Shown here: piece by piece, positions 1 to 12,562 of the stretch
How the letters are laid out: each line of letters starts with the position of its first letter
How positions within the stretch are numbered: position 1 is the stretch's first letter
Assembly (NCBI GenBank): GCA_963922205.1
Contig: CAWUHX010000357.1
Span: 186,001-250,000, forward strand
Reading direction: 5' to 3'
DNA from: Romanomermis culicivorax
Lineage: Eukaryota > Nematoda > Enoplea > Mermithida > Mermithidae
DNA: 64,000 bases
Program-made: the position numbers and the translations under genes
The notes under the pieces: generated by a model
What the model was told of the DNA's origin: nothing
The model's input: the letters and a program-made list of their open reading frames with translations, nothing else
Databases searched by the model: none

Positions 1-81
1 TTCGCCAGCGCCTTCCCCGATGATGGCCGCATCCCATACAATCAACGCTGTGACGACGCCGACGTCAGCAACGTCAGCCTT

Positions 82-1856
82 ATGGCTGCGGGAATGACTA
101 CCTCAATTAATCCTCATTCTTTTCAGCCCAATCTGGTGCAGCCAGTTTTTAATGCTTTTTCAGATGCCCAGCAGCTTCCCATGGAAGGGCGCCCCTTTTC
201 CGCCTATTCTGCGACCTCAGCAAGTGACGCCACGCATCCCAACACTCTGCAAAGAGGCGTGATGATGTCAGAAATGAGCGCTTATCCTAGAAACAATTTC
301 CTGCAAGGCGCATCGACTTCAGCAACAATTGCTCATCACCAAAACATTCTTCAACAAGGCGCATTGACGTCAGCAAGCGGCGCTCATCTCCGAACTACTC
401 CCTATCAAGGTGCGTCAACGTCAGCAATGGGCGCCCATCACCAGAACGTTCTTCCTCAAGGCGCGTCAACACCAACAATGAATGGCCACCAAAATGACTT
501 TCTGCAGGGTGCTTTGGCGTCAGCAAGGTGCACTGACCATCAAAATGCCTTCCCAAGATGCGCAGCGACGTCAGCAAGAGGCAGCAACTATCAAAATCCT
601 TTCCTACAAGGCGCTGCATTGTCAGCAAGGGGCTGCAATGATCCATATGCTTTTCCACAAGGTGCTGTGACATCAGCAAGGGAGAGCAATGATCGATATG
701 CTCTTCCACAAGGGGCCGCGACGTCAGCAAGGTGCGCCGACCATTAAATCGCTTTTCCACAAGAGGCTGCGACGTCAGCAACCTTTGCTTATCAGCCAAT
801 CACCATAGGTGATGTGCCGCAGCCAGTGAATGTTTTTTCCACTATGGCGCCCTTTCTAAAGTCAAAATCTGTGATAGCACCCTTTTTAAATTCAAATTCT
901 TCTCTGGCGCCTTCTTCTCAACCTTTTGGTAATGTTTTAAATGAATCTTTGTTGCAAGGTCTGCGGACAACTCTGCCTGCAGCTTCAAGTCCGAGTGCAT
1001 TGGCTAGGCAAGTAGTTTCAGCAGTGGCGCCCCCTCCTAGTGCACAGGTAAGTGTTTTGGGCAGGAACAGAGGCCAATCAAACCCATCCGATCCTGTTGT
1101 TGAGGCAAGATTTTTGGCGCTCGAGGAAAAATATGCCGCCAACTTGAACAAATGGAACAACCACAAATAATCATCATGAACGCATTGCTAGAGAAAAAGG
1201 AACAAACTGCCACCAACAAATCGAAATTGCCATCACCTGATGTCCTAACGACTGCTCGACCACCACCGCTTGCTGAGCCCATTCTGAAATATTGTCCGCC
1301 ACTGCCAGTTGCCGCATCCAACCAGCCTTCGAGGAATCGTCAAAACGCATCAAATCACTGTCATGCTGATGTGTTAGCCGGTGGTGCTTTTCCCCAACTG
1401 TGTGCATCTGCTAGACAACGTGATTTCCCCGACTTACCGCCCGAAAATTTTGGCACAATGGATAACGGATGTCGGACGTCTAAAGAGGAGGATGGTCGAA
1501 TAAAAGTCATTGTCGAAAATATGCATCCACTTCACCTTGATGCTTCCATCAAAGATAAACAATTGCTGTGATTCTTCATACTCCTCGAAAACAAATTTGG
1601 CCACAATGAATCCAACTATATCAAAATGAGTACGCTCCGCCACCTCACACGCGATACGCCCAGGGATACCATTCAAGACATAACCCAATACGACGAAGCC
1701 AAGAATATGCTCATGTTTCAACTCGCACCTAATTGCAACAAAATGATGCTCAAACAAGAATTTGCTGCAATTACGCTCAAAACTGGAGAAGAACCATCTG
1801 CCTTTCTGAGTAGGAAACTGATGGTCAAGTTGAAGAAATCGAAGCTGAACAACTGA
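82..1856 (+). pseudogene. gag remnant of element 1
   Basis: The gag region is split into open pieces 82-747, 814-1170, 1152-1571 and 1626-1856. The N-terminal part is a run of 17-residue repeats (listed separately). The piece at 1,480-1,850 matches the capsid region of the intact element, including shared peptides around LTRDTP and LMFQLAP. A stop after residue LL near 1,569 splits the capsid. After the peptide AFLSR the sequence jumps to material that lies after the protease in the intact relative. The zinc knuckle and the protease active-site motif are therefore absent. This is a dead copy and no functional product is expected. Confidence 0.85.
304..810 (+). repeat. 51-bp (17-residue) tandem repeat within gag, about 10 units
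   Basis: Units begin near 304, 355, 406, 457, 505, 556, 607, 658, 709 and 760. Each encodes a variant of Q-G-A-x-T-S-A followed by a variable stretch and Q-N. Most copies carry the core GACGTCAGCA, close to the CRE/ATF palindrome. One unit is a codon short and one carries a stop (TAA near 747). The spacing keeps the reading frame, so the array expanded while gag was still coding. No equivalent array is seen in gag of the related intact element. Confidence 0.85.
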
Positions 1857-4800
1857 CATGGCAGGCTCAACTTAGTCCACACCAACCGCCATCATGGCGG
1901 CTGGAGGTCACGGAGCTCGCTCAACCTATCTTCCTTGTCGCTCAAGCATCCGTCTCCATTTCGCCAAACTGTCAGCAATGGATAACCGGCACCATTTTTC
2001 CCTCCATGTTTGTTTCTATCCAGGATTTGATTGTTGAACCATTGACCACCAACAACGTCGACACAGAATTCCCAATCAAAACCACGATTGTCAATGTAAC
2101 CAATGGAAGCTGCCCACTTTTGTTTGTCAACAATAAACCAAATTGCATCAAACTTCGACCGAACCAAATTGTCGCCATGGCCAAACACACATTAGAGTCT
2201 GTTGCTGCCCCGATTCAGTATAGCGATATCCGTGTTTCAGTTGCCCCATCTGATCGTGATTTGACCGACCATGAACCAGCCGCACTGGACAAATCACTAC
2301 CACTTCATATGGACAAACAAAAATTGGAATTTGCTTTGAACAAGATGACCGAAAAAACCTGCATTACTTCCGCTCAAAAAGCAAATACGCTCTGCATGCT
2401 ATGACAAAACTGTGATTTTTCAGCCTTCCCAGCAACAAACCAAAGTTCACCAACCCATTGACCATCAGCATTGACACCGGCACTGCAAAGCCAGTATTCG
2501 GCCATTATTACCACACTGCGATGGAGCAAAGACCCATCATCTGCCGCCATATCCAAGAAATGCTCGACAACGACTTCATCGAACAATCCCGCTCACCCTG
2601 GGCCACACCGCTGTTCCTGGTGAAGAAAAAAGATGGCTCTTGGCGACTCCTTGTCGACTACCGTGGAATAAACAACGTTACGCCCAGCGACAAATTTCCA
2701 ATTCTGCACATCGACGACTATTTGGATGCTATGGGACAAGCAAAATTTTTCACCGCGCTCAATCTCAAAGCTGGATATTGGCAGGTCCCCATCGACAACA
2801 CCTCCCGCAACAAGACAACCTTCATCTGCCAAGGAGGTTTGTTTCAATTCAAAGTTTTGCCGTTCGGCTTGAAGAACGCACCCGCTGAATTTCAACGACT
2901 GATGGAAAGAATTCTCTGCCCATACAATTGGAAAATTTGCCTCGTCCACATGGACAATATTATGGTTTTCTAGAATTTGTTTGAAGAACACCCGGATCAT
3001 CTACAAATCGTTTTTGATGCACTCCGCACAGCCAACCTCATGCTTGGACCTGACAAATGCGAATTCTTCAGCCACAAGTCAAATTTTTGGGACATCTTAA
3101 CGCCGACAGAATCGCTGCTGATCCGGAGAAAGTCAAGGCCATCGCCGAGTACAAATTCCCCACTACCAAAAAAGGGATGCAAAGTTTTTTAGGTTTAGTC
3201 CAATGGTGCAAACGATTTATCCCGAAATTGGCGACCTTGTCCAGTCCATTGTACCGACTCCTACGAAAAGAGGCTCAATACGTTGCCACGGAGGAACACC
3301 ACACTGCGTTCAAAGGTATCAAGAAAGCCCTCACATCATCCCCTTTTCTTCGTTACCTGGTCTATGAGGGTAAAGCCCAATTCCTCATCCAAACCCACGC
3401 CAGTATGACCGCCATTGGAACAATTTTGTACCAGGAAAAGGCAATGATCAATAGGTTATAGCGTACAACAGCCATGTACTTACTGACGCCGAAACGTGCT
3501 ACAGCACAACGGAACACGAATGCCTTGCCATAGTCTAGGGCTTTAACATGTACCGCCACTATGTTTAGGGCCAACAGGTTATTGTTCGTACCAATCACAA
3601 GCCCCTCGAGTGGCTCAAGGAGGAAAAGCACTGCAATTCGCGCCTCCAGCATTTCACTATCAATCTTCAGGATTATGATTACAAGGTTGAATATGTCAAA
3701 GGCAAAGACAACACTTGTGCCGATTTTTCGTCCAGAAAAGATGACCGTGAGAAACCACCGATTCTGAATACCGAAGACTTAACCGCCGGAATTTTCCAAT
3801 AAAATTTTCGCCCTGATGGTGCATTATCCGACGCCGATTTAATGGTACCCAATATACTCCCAGCAGTGGTCTCGCTGCCCAAAAAATTGGCGCAGACATC
3901 AACCCCATCACCCGTGCCATAACAAAGAAACCCATCAATCAACCCACCCTCTCCGATCATATGCCATTGGCCGCTGACTAGGCGCCGCCTCCAGTTGAAG
4001 CCATAACCCTCACCTCCTAGGAAGAAATCAAACAAGCGCAAGCCGCCAATCCCGCCATTACCAAAATCATCGCCACCCTCCAAACCAGCAATGCTGCAAA
4101 ACATCCACCCATCTTCTTCACCAAAGATGGTCTTTTGTATCACCAGGTCAAGGACAACCGACAGCTTGTCGTCCCGGCATCTACGATCGACCAAAGGCTA
4201 CACTAATTCCATTGGGCGAAAATTTTGATCCACCAGGGATCGAACCGTACGTTAGCAGCCATCAAAGCTCATTTTTGGTGGCCCCGCATGGAGGAAAATG
4301 TTTGCAACTAGATCAAGTCCTGCAAGATTTGTTAATTGACAACACTGCGAACATCGCTGCCTCCACCGCTGCTGCCAATACAACCTAGGCACCCTTTTGA
4401 AATTGTTGCTACAGACATTGTCAATATTTCCGCGGTAGGTGAGAAACGCCCCTATGTTATTGTTTTTCAGGACTACTTCACAAAATGGGTTTCTGCACAC
4501 CCCATCCTGGATCGAAAGGCGTCAACCATTGTCCAATGTTTGTAAACAAAGTTGTCCTCGCCCATCGTAGCCTGCTCGTCCTTCTTTCCGATCAAGGTGG
4601 ATGTTTCACATCGAAATTGGTGCAAGAAATTTGCAAACTCCTAAAAGTCTGAAAAGTCAAAATGACCGCCTACCACCCACAATGCAATGGAATGGTCGAG
4701 CGCTTCAATCAAATGCTTATTGCTCAACTAAAGAAATATACGGCTGATGACCCAGACAATCAGGAGCACTACCTACCATATGCCGTCTTTGCCTACAATG

Positions 4801-5207
4801 CAACACCGCATACAGCAACACGCTATTCACCATTCAAATTATTACGCGGTTACGAACCCCGAATTACATTCGACTAGGATTGTGCTCGCCATCTTACGCT
4901 ACCGCTCAAGCATGATGCCTACCAGCACATCTCGACACAAGCGCAGCTCAAAATGTACGAAACAATCAAATTGAACCCTGATAAGGCTGCTGACGCCAGC
5001 AAGAAATACTACGACCAAAAATCCTGCAAAAAAGAAATTAGCATCAAGGACCTCCTCCCTTTGGTCAACAATAAAAAAAATAACAAAATCCAACCAGATT
5101 TTATAGGCCCATTCATGGTCACCAATGTCAGCAATATTGATAACAATACGGTTATAATTGACGCTTTGGATACACCTGGCCGACCACAGCTTGTGGCCAT
5201 TTCTTGA
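1857..5207 (+). pseudogene. pol remnant of element 1 (RT, RNase H, integrase)
   Basis: Successive fragments match the pol region of the intact element: the pre-RT linker at 2,006-2,404, RT at 2,458-2,973, RT thumb and RNase H at 3,057-3,760, integrase core at 4,336-4,880 and the integrase C-terminal GPF module at about 5,100. RT retains W-x-VP-x-D and PFGLKNAP, but the catalytic YxDD box reads HMDN and is followed by a TAG. RNase H has lost its first aspartate context (QTHAS rather than QTDAS). Integrase shows ATDIVN, LLSDQGG and MVERFN, but in different frames. At least a dozen stops or frameshifts are present. It is inactive. Confidence 0.9.
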
Positions 5208-6880
5208 TTGAAGCCTTTTATTCCATGCTCTGCCAAAGACACTTTCATCACTGAAGCTGGTGGATCACACTCCCAACAAATCGAAGCTGCCCTGCAACAT
5301 TAACTTCAGAGTCCAAAATTTTTGGTTGGGATCACCTTCTGGATTTTTTCTTCATTTCCCTTTTATTTTTCTTCATTCTATCCTATTCTACAGTGCCCCA
5401 TAAATCTTTTGCCGATGCAGACTGCCATAACATTGATGCCTACAACAGACGATTTTTATTTCAACTTTTTTTTTGCATGCTGATTTTTTGTTTATTTATC
5501 CCCTTTTTATATATGCATGTTTTCACTTTCCCTGTGGGTTCCCACTCGACTCATCCTTGCAACAGCCACAAACAGGAAGATCAGTGGTCAGCCGCCGCGA
5601 CTTTCGCCCATGGCCTAGCTCGTGCAACTTCGGACGTCTTGGTTCGCCACTGCCTCCACTGGTGCCCTACACCTTCTTCTCGATGCCTCGCTCAAGTGGG
5701 ATGTTTGGAAATGGCAAGACAGCCCCAGTCTTGGTGAACTTCATGCCCTATGTTACCACTGTCAGAGTGAGAATATCATTTTTACAATTTTTCAATCTAT
5801 TTCAGTCAAAAATTTTCTTTTCATTCTCAAATCAAAAATCCAGATTTCATTCCATTAGTGTGTGCAAAGGCCGCCCCATAGTCTCCTTCTATGGTGTTGC
5901 ACTGCTATTCTAAAATTTTCAATGCACTCTATTTTTGGTATAACTACAGAGCTGGCTCGAGCTTTCAGCTCATTTGCTGACTGTTTCCGCAGCCTTTCGC
6001 CTACGACAGTTTGGACTCTGACCATTGATTTGACCCACCCCCGTTTGTGGGGCACAATTCTTTGTGACCGATTGATCGCTTTTTGAGAAGCTTGGTTGGT
6101 TTCTGCCTCAGTCACTGCCTACTATATCAACATCATCGGTTTGATTCACCATGCGTCTCCCGCTGCTTGAACGCCACTTTGTGAAGTTGACTTCTTCTCA
6201 GAAACCGAAATTTGACTCGACACCCATTTGAAAAAAGAGATCGGCAACATGGAGCCGATCACAGTTTAGTTTTCCCAAAAATGTACCTCTCATTTCAAAA
6301 CTATTCTTATTCCTGGTCCAAATTCACTATCTAAATATAGCCTTTAAATCGCCCCAAAAAATTGTTCATCTGTTTACTGTATAGTATAATCGTATTTCAC
6401 ACTGTTTTCTTGTATATATCTTTCATTTGCTCGTTTTGTTGTATCAATCATCTTCTCCAATGTCAACCGTCTTCGATGGACGCCTGCCCAATCGCAGCAT
6501 GCAACTACAATGTTCAACTTGGCTGGCTCTACCACTTTCAATTTTCGATTTCCTCACAACGTCAATCAGCCTTAGTCGGCTGGCTCTGCCATGGATGATT
6601 AACTCCCGCTGGCACCACCGCTTGGTTTTTGTCTCCAGTCATTTTACCGCTACAACTTTCTCCTCTGCCCTGGAATGTTCTACCACAAGCTGCGGCTGAT
6701 AGTTTGTCCTTGTTGCCGAATTTACGGCCTCGCTAATTACGGACACCATTGGGAAGTCTCACCCTTCAACCCTTCACGTCCCCAAATCGGCTCGAAACAC
6801 TAGAACGACACTGTTGGTCCCACTGTGTGCTGCTGATTTCATGTTCGGCTTCCCCAGTAATGGCCTGTAGTGGTGGAGTC
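5208..6880 (+). other. Truncated 3' region of element 1 (exonuclease ORF deleted)
   Basis: About 1.7 kb lies between pol and the polypurine-tract hairpin. Two stretches align by eye with the intact element. One is 5,440-5,610, which shares TGGTCAGCCGCCGCGA with the candidate intron of the 3' ORF near 52,888. The other is 6,770-6,880, which matches about 58,040-58,145. The central part has no recognisable homologue, and no exonuclease motif or long reading frame was found. The simplest reading is that a large deletion removed the exonuclease ORF. Confidence 0.55.
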
Positions 6881-6949
6881 CCTCCCCTTGTCAGTTTTGT
6901 TTGTTCACATGACGATTGCTTAAGGCAATCTACCACAAGGGGGGAGGGG
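6881..6949 (+). promoter_or_regulatory. Stem-loop plus polypurine tract of element 1
   Basis: An outer stem pairs CCCCTTGT (6,884-6,891) with ACAAGGGG (6,935-6,942). An inner stem pairs GATTGC (6,914-6,919) with GCAATC (6,925-6,930). The purine run AAGGGGGGAGGGG ends exactly where the LTR begins, as expected for the plus-strand primer. The intact relative has the same two stems with a paired change in each (C-G to T-A). Confidence 0.75.
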
Positions 6950-7527
6950 TGTTGTAGTGTGTTTCCGCCGATTTTCAGGATTTTATAATAGTTTTGTCAA
7001 TTTCGTAAAAACGCCCGCAAGTACAACACATCCAACCATGCCCGACCTGGCTCAACACGATGGTTACTGTAGAAGATGGTTTTTGTGAATTAGTTAGTGT
7101 ATATTATTGATTATTCTCGTCTCTCATATTATAAATATTATTTTCGCCTGCGCTTCGTTTTTATATTGGTAAGACGTCGTGTTTTTGGAAGGGGCGATTT
7201 TCAGGTAAGTTGTATAAATAAATGTTTAGTTAGGAAAATGTTTTAATTGTGTCCAAAAGTGTGTTACCTTGTCTGACTAGTTTTAGTCAGGCATTTCTTG
7301 GGAAGGTAGTATTCTGTTCTTGACTTCTCGCCCCTGAGTGAGGAGTCATTCCAAGGTTTAGGGCAGGGGCAGGGAAGCACTGGCGTTAAGGTCGATCCCT
7401 GGCTATCTCTCCTGTTTATGAATTCCTTTTACTGATTTCGACTCCTTCCTCCGACTCGACGGATCAAGGAGGGAAGAAATCGGCCAGAGTCGCCCCCAAA
7501 CGCCCATCTCATTTTTCAAATACAACA
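6950..7527 (+). repeat. 3' LTR of element 1
   Basis: It begins TGTTGTAGTGTG directly after the polypurine tract and ends AAATACAACA, giving the usual TG...CA termini over 578 bp. The first 35 bp match the 593-bp LTR of the intact element (44,686), and the terminal bases are similar. The internal sequence has diverged strongly. No partner LTR is in the window, so age and target duplication cannot be judged. Confidence 0.75.
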
Positions 7528-9500
7528 TATCATGACATCTTTCCGAAGCTCCGCAAGTCGGGTTCCTCTGATGTTTCAGTAATAAACTAGCATAACTAGC
7601 CGATTACTTGTCAGAGCAACATGGATCGAGTAAACGATGACACTAAAATTTCAATTTCCATCCAATAAAAGCGGATGAAACCTGGATACATTTTGATGAT
7701 CCAGAAGTCGAAAAGGAATCGAAGCAACGATTGCCAAAAAGTCAGTCTGTTCTCATCAAAATTATCAAAGAAAGAAAAAGTAGGATAGGGAAAGCAGCAA
7801 GAAAGAAAGAAAAAATAATATGAAAAAAAACAAAAAAAAAGAATCAGGAGAATATATAGAGAGAGATAAACAAGTAAAAGCAAAAACTAAGAGGAAAAGT
7901 AAGTAAGAAGAAAAAATCACGAAGTACAAAATTAAAAAGGAAATAGAGCATGCCGAATTTTAAAAGAATTATATGGGAGGCAAGGCTTATTGAAAATGCA
8001 AACTGGTAATGTATTGTTTTATGAGCAGAAAAAAAAAATACATGATAAGAAAAAAGAAAATGAAAGAAAGCAGAGACAAATAATAAAAATGCGAAAAACA
8101 CATAAACGGAAACGTAAGTAACACTCTGGAAGAAAGAAAAAAGAAATATATACAAACAAAAATATGAGGTAAAGTAGGAATGAAGAAAGTGTTGTTATAT
8201 TCTCTATCGCTCTTTTGGAATCGCTCACTTGGGAATAGACCAATATAAACTGACATGGGTAAAGAAAATCTCAAACGAGAATCACCTTGAACTTTAACGA
8301 GAATGGCCTGACTTTCTGCCAAGACGACTATGCCAGTCAAATAGTGAAAAGGAGCAAAGCGGAAAAATCACGAACGCCAGGAAAGATTATAGAAAATTCA
8401 CTAGCCTAGGGCTAAAATTCTTCAGCCAAGAAACGTTGAGACTAATAGGAGTTACGATTGGCTAGCAAACAGAGCAGTGAAAATTGATAGTGAATATGTA
8501 GTAGGAAAAAGGATAGGATGACGATAAATACAAAATGTCATTTCAAATAACGAATCCACGCAAAATCAAACCTACCAGAGGTGTATAATCAAAAATTATG
8601 AGTTAAGCAAGTTTTGTTGCAAAAACACTTACCCAGCGAAAACTGAACCCTTTTCTAGACAAAGACATTTAGAGTGAAAACGGATAATGACAGGAAGTGA
8701 CTCTCTGACAAAAACTACGATCACTGAGTGATGACTCATTATTAGGACATGTTTGTTAATATATAAGAACATAGGTGCAAGTCGACCAAAAGAGCTTTGC
8801 TTCTGAATGACAATGCTCCATCTCTGAGGCAGCTTTGGGTTCAGCAGGTTCCATGGAGATATCCCACTCACCTAATTCTTCAGACCTACCACAATGTGAT
8901 TTCTTCATTTTGTCGATTGAATAAACATTCCCATGGAACAGATTTTCAAGTTGGGCTGAACTGATGTCGCACATAAACGGCTGATTTGACTGAATGGACT
9001 GAATTATTGGCTGATTTGGACAGAAAAGATTTTTTGAAATTTGAAGCGAATCAGAAAAAAATCGTCAGTGTTTTAGTTGAATCATTTTTTTGAACGAGTG
9101 CGATCAATTTTATTATTGTAGTAATTCCAGTTAAAAAATGCAGCAGATTGTTTTTTAATCAGTAGATATTTTTGACATACAGAACCACCATTTCTGATGG
9201 AGTTATAATTATGGTGTTTCGAAATAAGGAATTCAGCCTGATCAGTGATTTTAGCAGCACAGTTACTCTGAAAAGTGGGAATTTGTCTTTTTTCCTGTTC
9301 TATGCTTCTCTGCTAATTTTTAACACTTTCTGATTCCGAGCATTAAAGCTACAGCAGTATAATCTAAAGTAATGATCGTGGCCTTTAGACCAATTCAAGT
9401 GCTCTTTAAATCTCTGGCTGCTGTTCTGGAAGTGTATTGATTGGAAGATCATCGAGCTCTTTTAGTTCATTCTAAAATTTCTGGAATTCCGAAAGTGACA
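7528..9500. other. AT-rich intergenic DNA with a purine-rich tract
   Basis: From about 7,740 to 8,170 the + strand is a degenerate purine-rich tract (AAGAAAG-type repeats), which creates Phe-rich open frames on the other strand. Elsewhere no conserved coding signal, RNA gene or repeat boundary was recognised. Confidence 0.5.
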
Positions 9501-9764
9501 AACTGGTACAGTGTCAGAGGAACCCTGTAAATATGTCGTTGAACGCTGTTTATATTATTATCTTTATATTTTGATATTGATGATTTTTACTTGTATTTTT
9601 TTGCTACGTTTCTCTTTATCAATTTATGCCCTAAATATGAATGTTTCTGTGACCATACTTTGTGTTCTCATGTCTAGTTTCGGACAACATTTTTTTAATT
9701 ACAGTCAAACATTTCTACAGTATTTAAGTATAATTTTTTATGCTTATATTCTGTTTTTCTAGAA

Positions 9765-10400
9765 ATGCTTCTAAATAACGAAAGTGGAAAGCAAGTAGAA
9801 TTTCAAATTTTTTACGATTACCTGATAAACAATATATCGTATAGGTATGGAAATTTGGGAGCATACTGAACTCACTTTTGAACATTTTTCTAGTGAAAAA
9901 TTATACGGCAAGAGCTCTATGTAAATGGTTTTGACGACAGTACTGATTTTTGTCACAAAATTATTTAGAAGCAGTTTATTCACTCATCTATGATATTTGA
10001 TGCAGTTCGGACTATATATAAGCAGTGTATCTTTTCGTGTTTTGGTTTAGTGTTATCGTTTATTCTCATTTATTCGTCAGTAGAGTGACTTTAAATACTT
10101 GCCTGCCTTCGCTTCACTTTCGAACAAGAACCCGAGTTACACTTTGACCTTGGGCCGTGACAGCAGAATGGAAAATAAAAAATACTATAGTCTGTTTTTC
10201 TTGAATTGCTTCTAAATAATGAAACTGGAAAGCAAGTAGTATTTCAGTCGCGGTTTTCTAATAAACAGCATACTGACCTAGCCCTTAACAGTTTTTCGAG
10301 TGAATAATTCTACCGTAAGAGCTGTATGTAAACGATTTTGACGACAATACTGATTCGCATCACTTTTCTATTTGAAAGCACTTTATAAAAAAACTGACTA
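9765..10400. repeat. Imperfect direct repeat of about 230 bp (two copies)
   Basis: The stretches at about 9,765-9,985 and 10,195-10,395 align over most of their length (shared GCTTCTAAATAA, GGAAAGCAAGTAG, TTTTGACGACA). A more diverged third copy may lie at about 11,610-11,760. The spacer at 9,990-10,190 contains TATATAAGCAGTG followed by a CAGT-type start region, which could be a promoter or a fragment of a mobile element. Confidence 0.5.
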
Positions 10401-10460
10401 TACATGCATACATCCTTTTCCGCTTTTTGTGATTCAATAGAAAATTCCACATCAAGGTCA

Positions 10461-10770
10461 CTCATTCCGTGCAACGGCTATTGTGCCTAACATCACATTC
10501 GGACAAAATATTTCTAAAATAAGGATAGTTGTCGATTACACCGACCGTAAATTTTCGCGCATCAATCACCTGGTGCAATGATATGATAAACTTGAAGTCA
10601 CAAAAGCATTCACTTGCAATTCAATGCTTCATAAGAACCGACGGAAAAAGCTCATAGAAAGTCATGTTAGAGTCAGCTGCTACTGATAAAATCAAAGTAT
10701 TAATATTTAAAAAAGTAGTCCACTCAGAACAAAACACAAGTGCTTTAGCTCGACTCTTGCCAGGAATATG
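10461..10770 (-). pseudogene. Decayed exon-1 copy of the 7TM receptor family
   Basis: On the minus strand this aligns with exon 1 (TM1-TM3) of the receptor gene at 60,020-60,342. Shared stretches include TTGTGCCTA near the 3' end and the peptide S-N-M-T-F-Y-E-L, matching C-N-T-I-F-Y-K-L before TM2. The frame is broken by a TGA in TM2 and by frame changes, and the splice donor is lost (CTCATT where the gene has CTCACC on +). Similarity continues upstream (10,800-11,000 with 60,400-60,500), so a genomic segment was duplicated rather than an mRNA copied back. No exon 2 or 3 was found nearby. Confidence 0.55.
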
Positions 10771-11079
10771 GCTATTCAAAGGTTTCTTATCGAGTTATTT
10801 ATTTCGTTTAGCTAACTGATGTAATTAAATTCGTCACTTTAAAATAGCTGCTAATGTTTCCTCCAATTAGGAATTTGAATAAAAAAGTTTGGATAAAAAC
10901 GGAGGTATGTCAATACGTTGTAGCAAAGTTACGTGCTGATTGACTAGCTTCCAATTAGGAATTTTTGGTTGTTTATAATCCTTTTTTCCAATTCTGTGCC
11001 GGTGTGAATGTATCTTGGGCAAAATGACATTGGCGAGATAGCTTGAAACTGCAGAGTACTTGATTGTTCTCAACTCTGC

Positions 11080-11989
11080 AGAAAAATAGCTTTTCGAAAG
11101 AGAAAATTCTACTTTCTAGTCAACTGAACGAGACTGGCAAGCTTACATTAAGGGCAGGGAAAGACGAAAATGGGTAGAGAGGGCCTTTGGCCATAAACAC
11201 TACCCAAAAATCCTGAAATCGGTTTTAATTGGAGCAGACATTTTTACAAAACACATGAAATCGATACACTCACGACTGTTTTTCTCAAAAAATAAAACAC
11301 ATATGTCCAAATGACTGAATCAAAAAACGATATAGAAATTAATATTACCATAATGAGAAACTCTAGTCATCCTGCACAAACATCTTCTATTGCCATGAGG
11401 TTTGGCAATAAAACAAAATATCTACTTAGCCAATAGCTTAGCTTTGAAATTCTGAAAAAATGACCTTCAAGGGCCAAAAGAGATTTCCTGCAGACAGTAG
11501 AATTGTTGTTTCTTTCTTCATACTGTTGTATGCTTTTTTCAAATGCTTAGAAACTATAAACTGGACAGGTAGTGCTCTATCTACTAAGCAATACGTCACG
11601 TGAGACAGGATACTTGTCGATTCCAGCAGTATATCTTTGAAAGTAATTTGAGTTGAAAATTATTCAGTGAAAATCTCGAATAAGCGATCTTGACCGTAGT
11701 AATAATTAGTTGTCATATTTTAGTTTAGAAACATTTGATAAAAAACGGTCTGGTGATTTTAGTAGAAAGTAGATCATTACTTTACAAATGCAAATTTAAG
11801 GTGTGTTGTTGAGCTCAATCACACAAATTCAAATTTTCTTTCAGTCGTGATTTCTAATACTAATCATAAAGATCACAAGAAAAACTCATGGCTACATGTA
11901 ACTGGCCAGGAAACACAAAGAAACGTGCAACCAATTGAACAAAATATTTGGAAGTGAAAGTGAAGGATAGAAGGAACATCTAAAAATTA
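11080..11989. other. AT-rich DNA without recognised features
   Basis: No open frame with recognisable protein similarity, no RNA gene and no clear repeat boundary was seen. A possible third diverged copy of the 230-bp repeat lies near 11,610-11,760. Confidence 0.4.
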
Positions 11990-12039
11990 ATTATGGATGA
12001 TGCATGTGCTTAAAAGATGTAAATATTTTTTGACTCGTC

Positions 12040-12290
12040 AACCACAGGTAAAATCGAGGGGCAAATCGTGGGCTAAATCTCGGGCCAAATGACAAGCTAA
12101 AGTCAGGATAAAATCGCGGACCAAAACGCGGAGCGAAATTGGGGCTAAATGGCAGGCTAAATCTGAGAGCAGAATGCAGGAGAAACTGGGGCAAATGGCG
12201 GGCTAAACAAAGGATAGCCCGTCGCTGTATGATGAAAGGTAGACGAGGTAAAATTCCGGCATTTTTCGGGATAATTTGGCCCACGAAATA
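12040..12290 (+). repeat. Degenerate GGCTAAAT-type short tandem repeat
   Basis: Variants of GGGCTAAAT or GGCAAATC recur every 12-18 bp across the stretch. A related degenerate array is at about 31,130-31,260. It gives a repetitive minus-strand frame (F-x-P-R-F), which is not taken as a gene. Confidence 0.6.
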
Positions 12291-12562
12291 GCCCTGCGTG
12301 GTGGTGGGCTAAGAAACAAATAAAATATTGTTTCAAGAACAAATTGATGGATTTACTGGAATACATAAATCTTCTAGGCAACGTAGTAGATGAAGATTGA
12401 GAAGAAGATCAAGTTGATGGACCTTCAACTAGAAAAGATCCGTTGCAAATATCGAGTTTTAATTCGGATATGGATTGGGAAAAAGTGGTCGATTGGTTTC
12501 CCATCGACTGGCACACTGTACCACGGAAATACTGCATTAAATCCAAGCTATAGTATCTGAGT

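Larger units (their letters stand above)
1..7527 (+). mobile_element. Degenerate Ty3/gypsy LTR retrotransposon (element 1), 5' end outside window
   Basis: Gag, reverse transcriptase, RNase H and integrase remnants lie in collinear order and end at a polypurine tract and one LTR. It is related to the intact element at 44,686-58,809: the capsid, RT and integrase peptides align closely, and the LTR starts and polypurine tracts match. It is inactive. Stops and frame changes interrupt pol about every 100-200 codons. The segment corresponding to the gag C-terminus, zinc knuckle and protease is missing (junction near 1,820-1,860). Only about 1.7 kb separates pol from the LTR, against 6.1 kb in the intact relative, so most of the extra 3' ORF is gone. 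The 5' LTR would lie left of position 1. Confidence 0.9.

Noticed and set aside
7611..8340. Phe-rich minus-strand open frames
   Set aside because: They come from the purine-rich tract on the other strand and resemble no protein.
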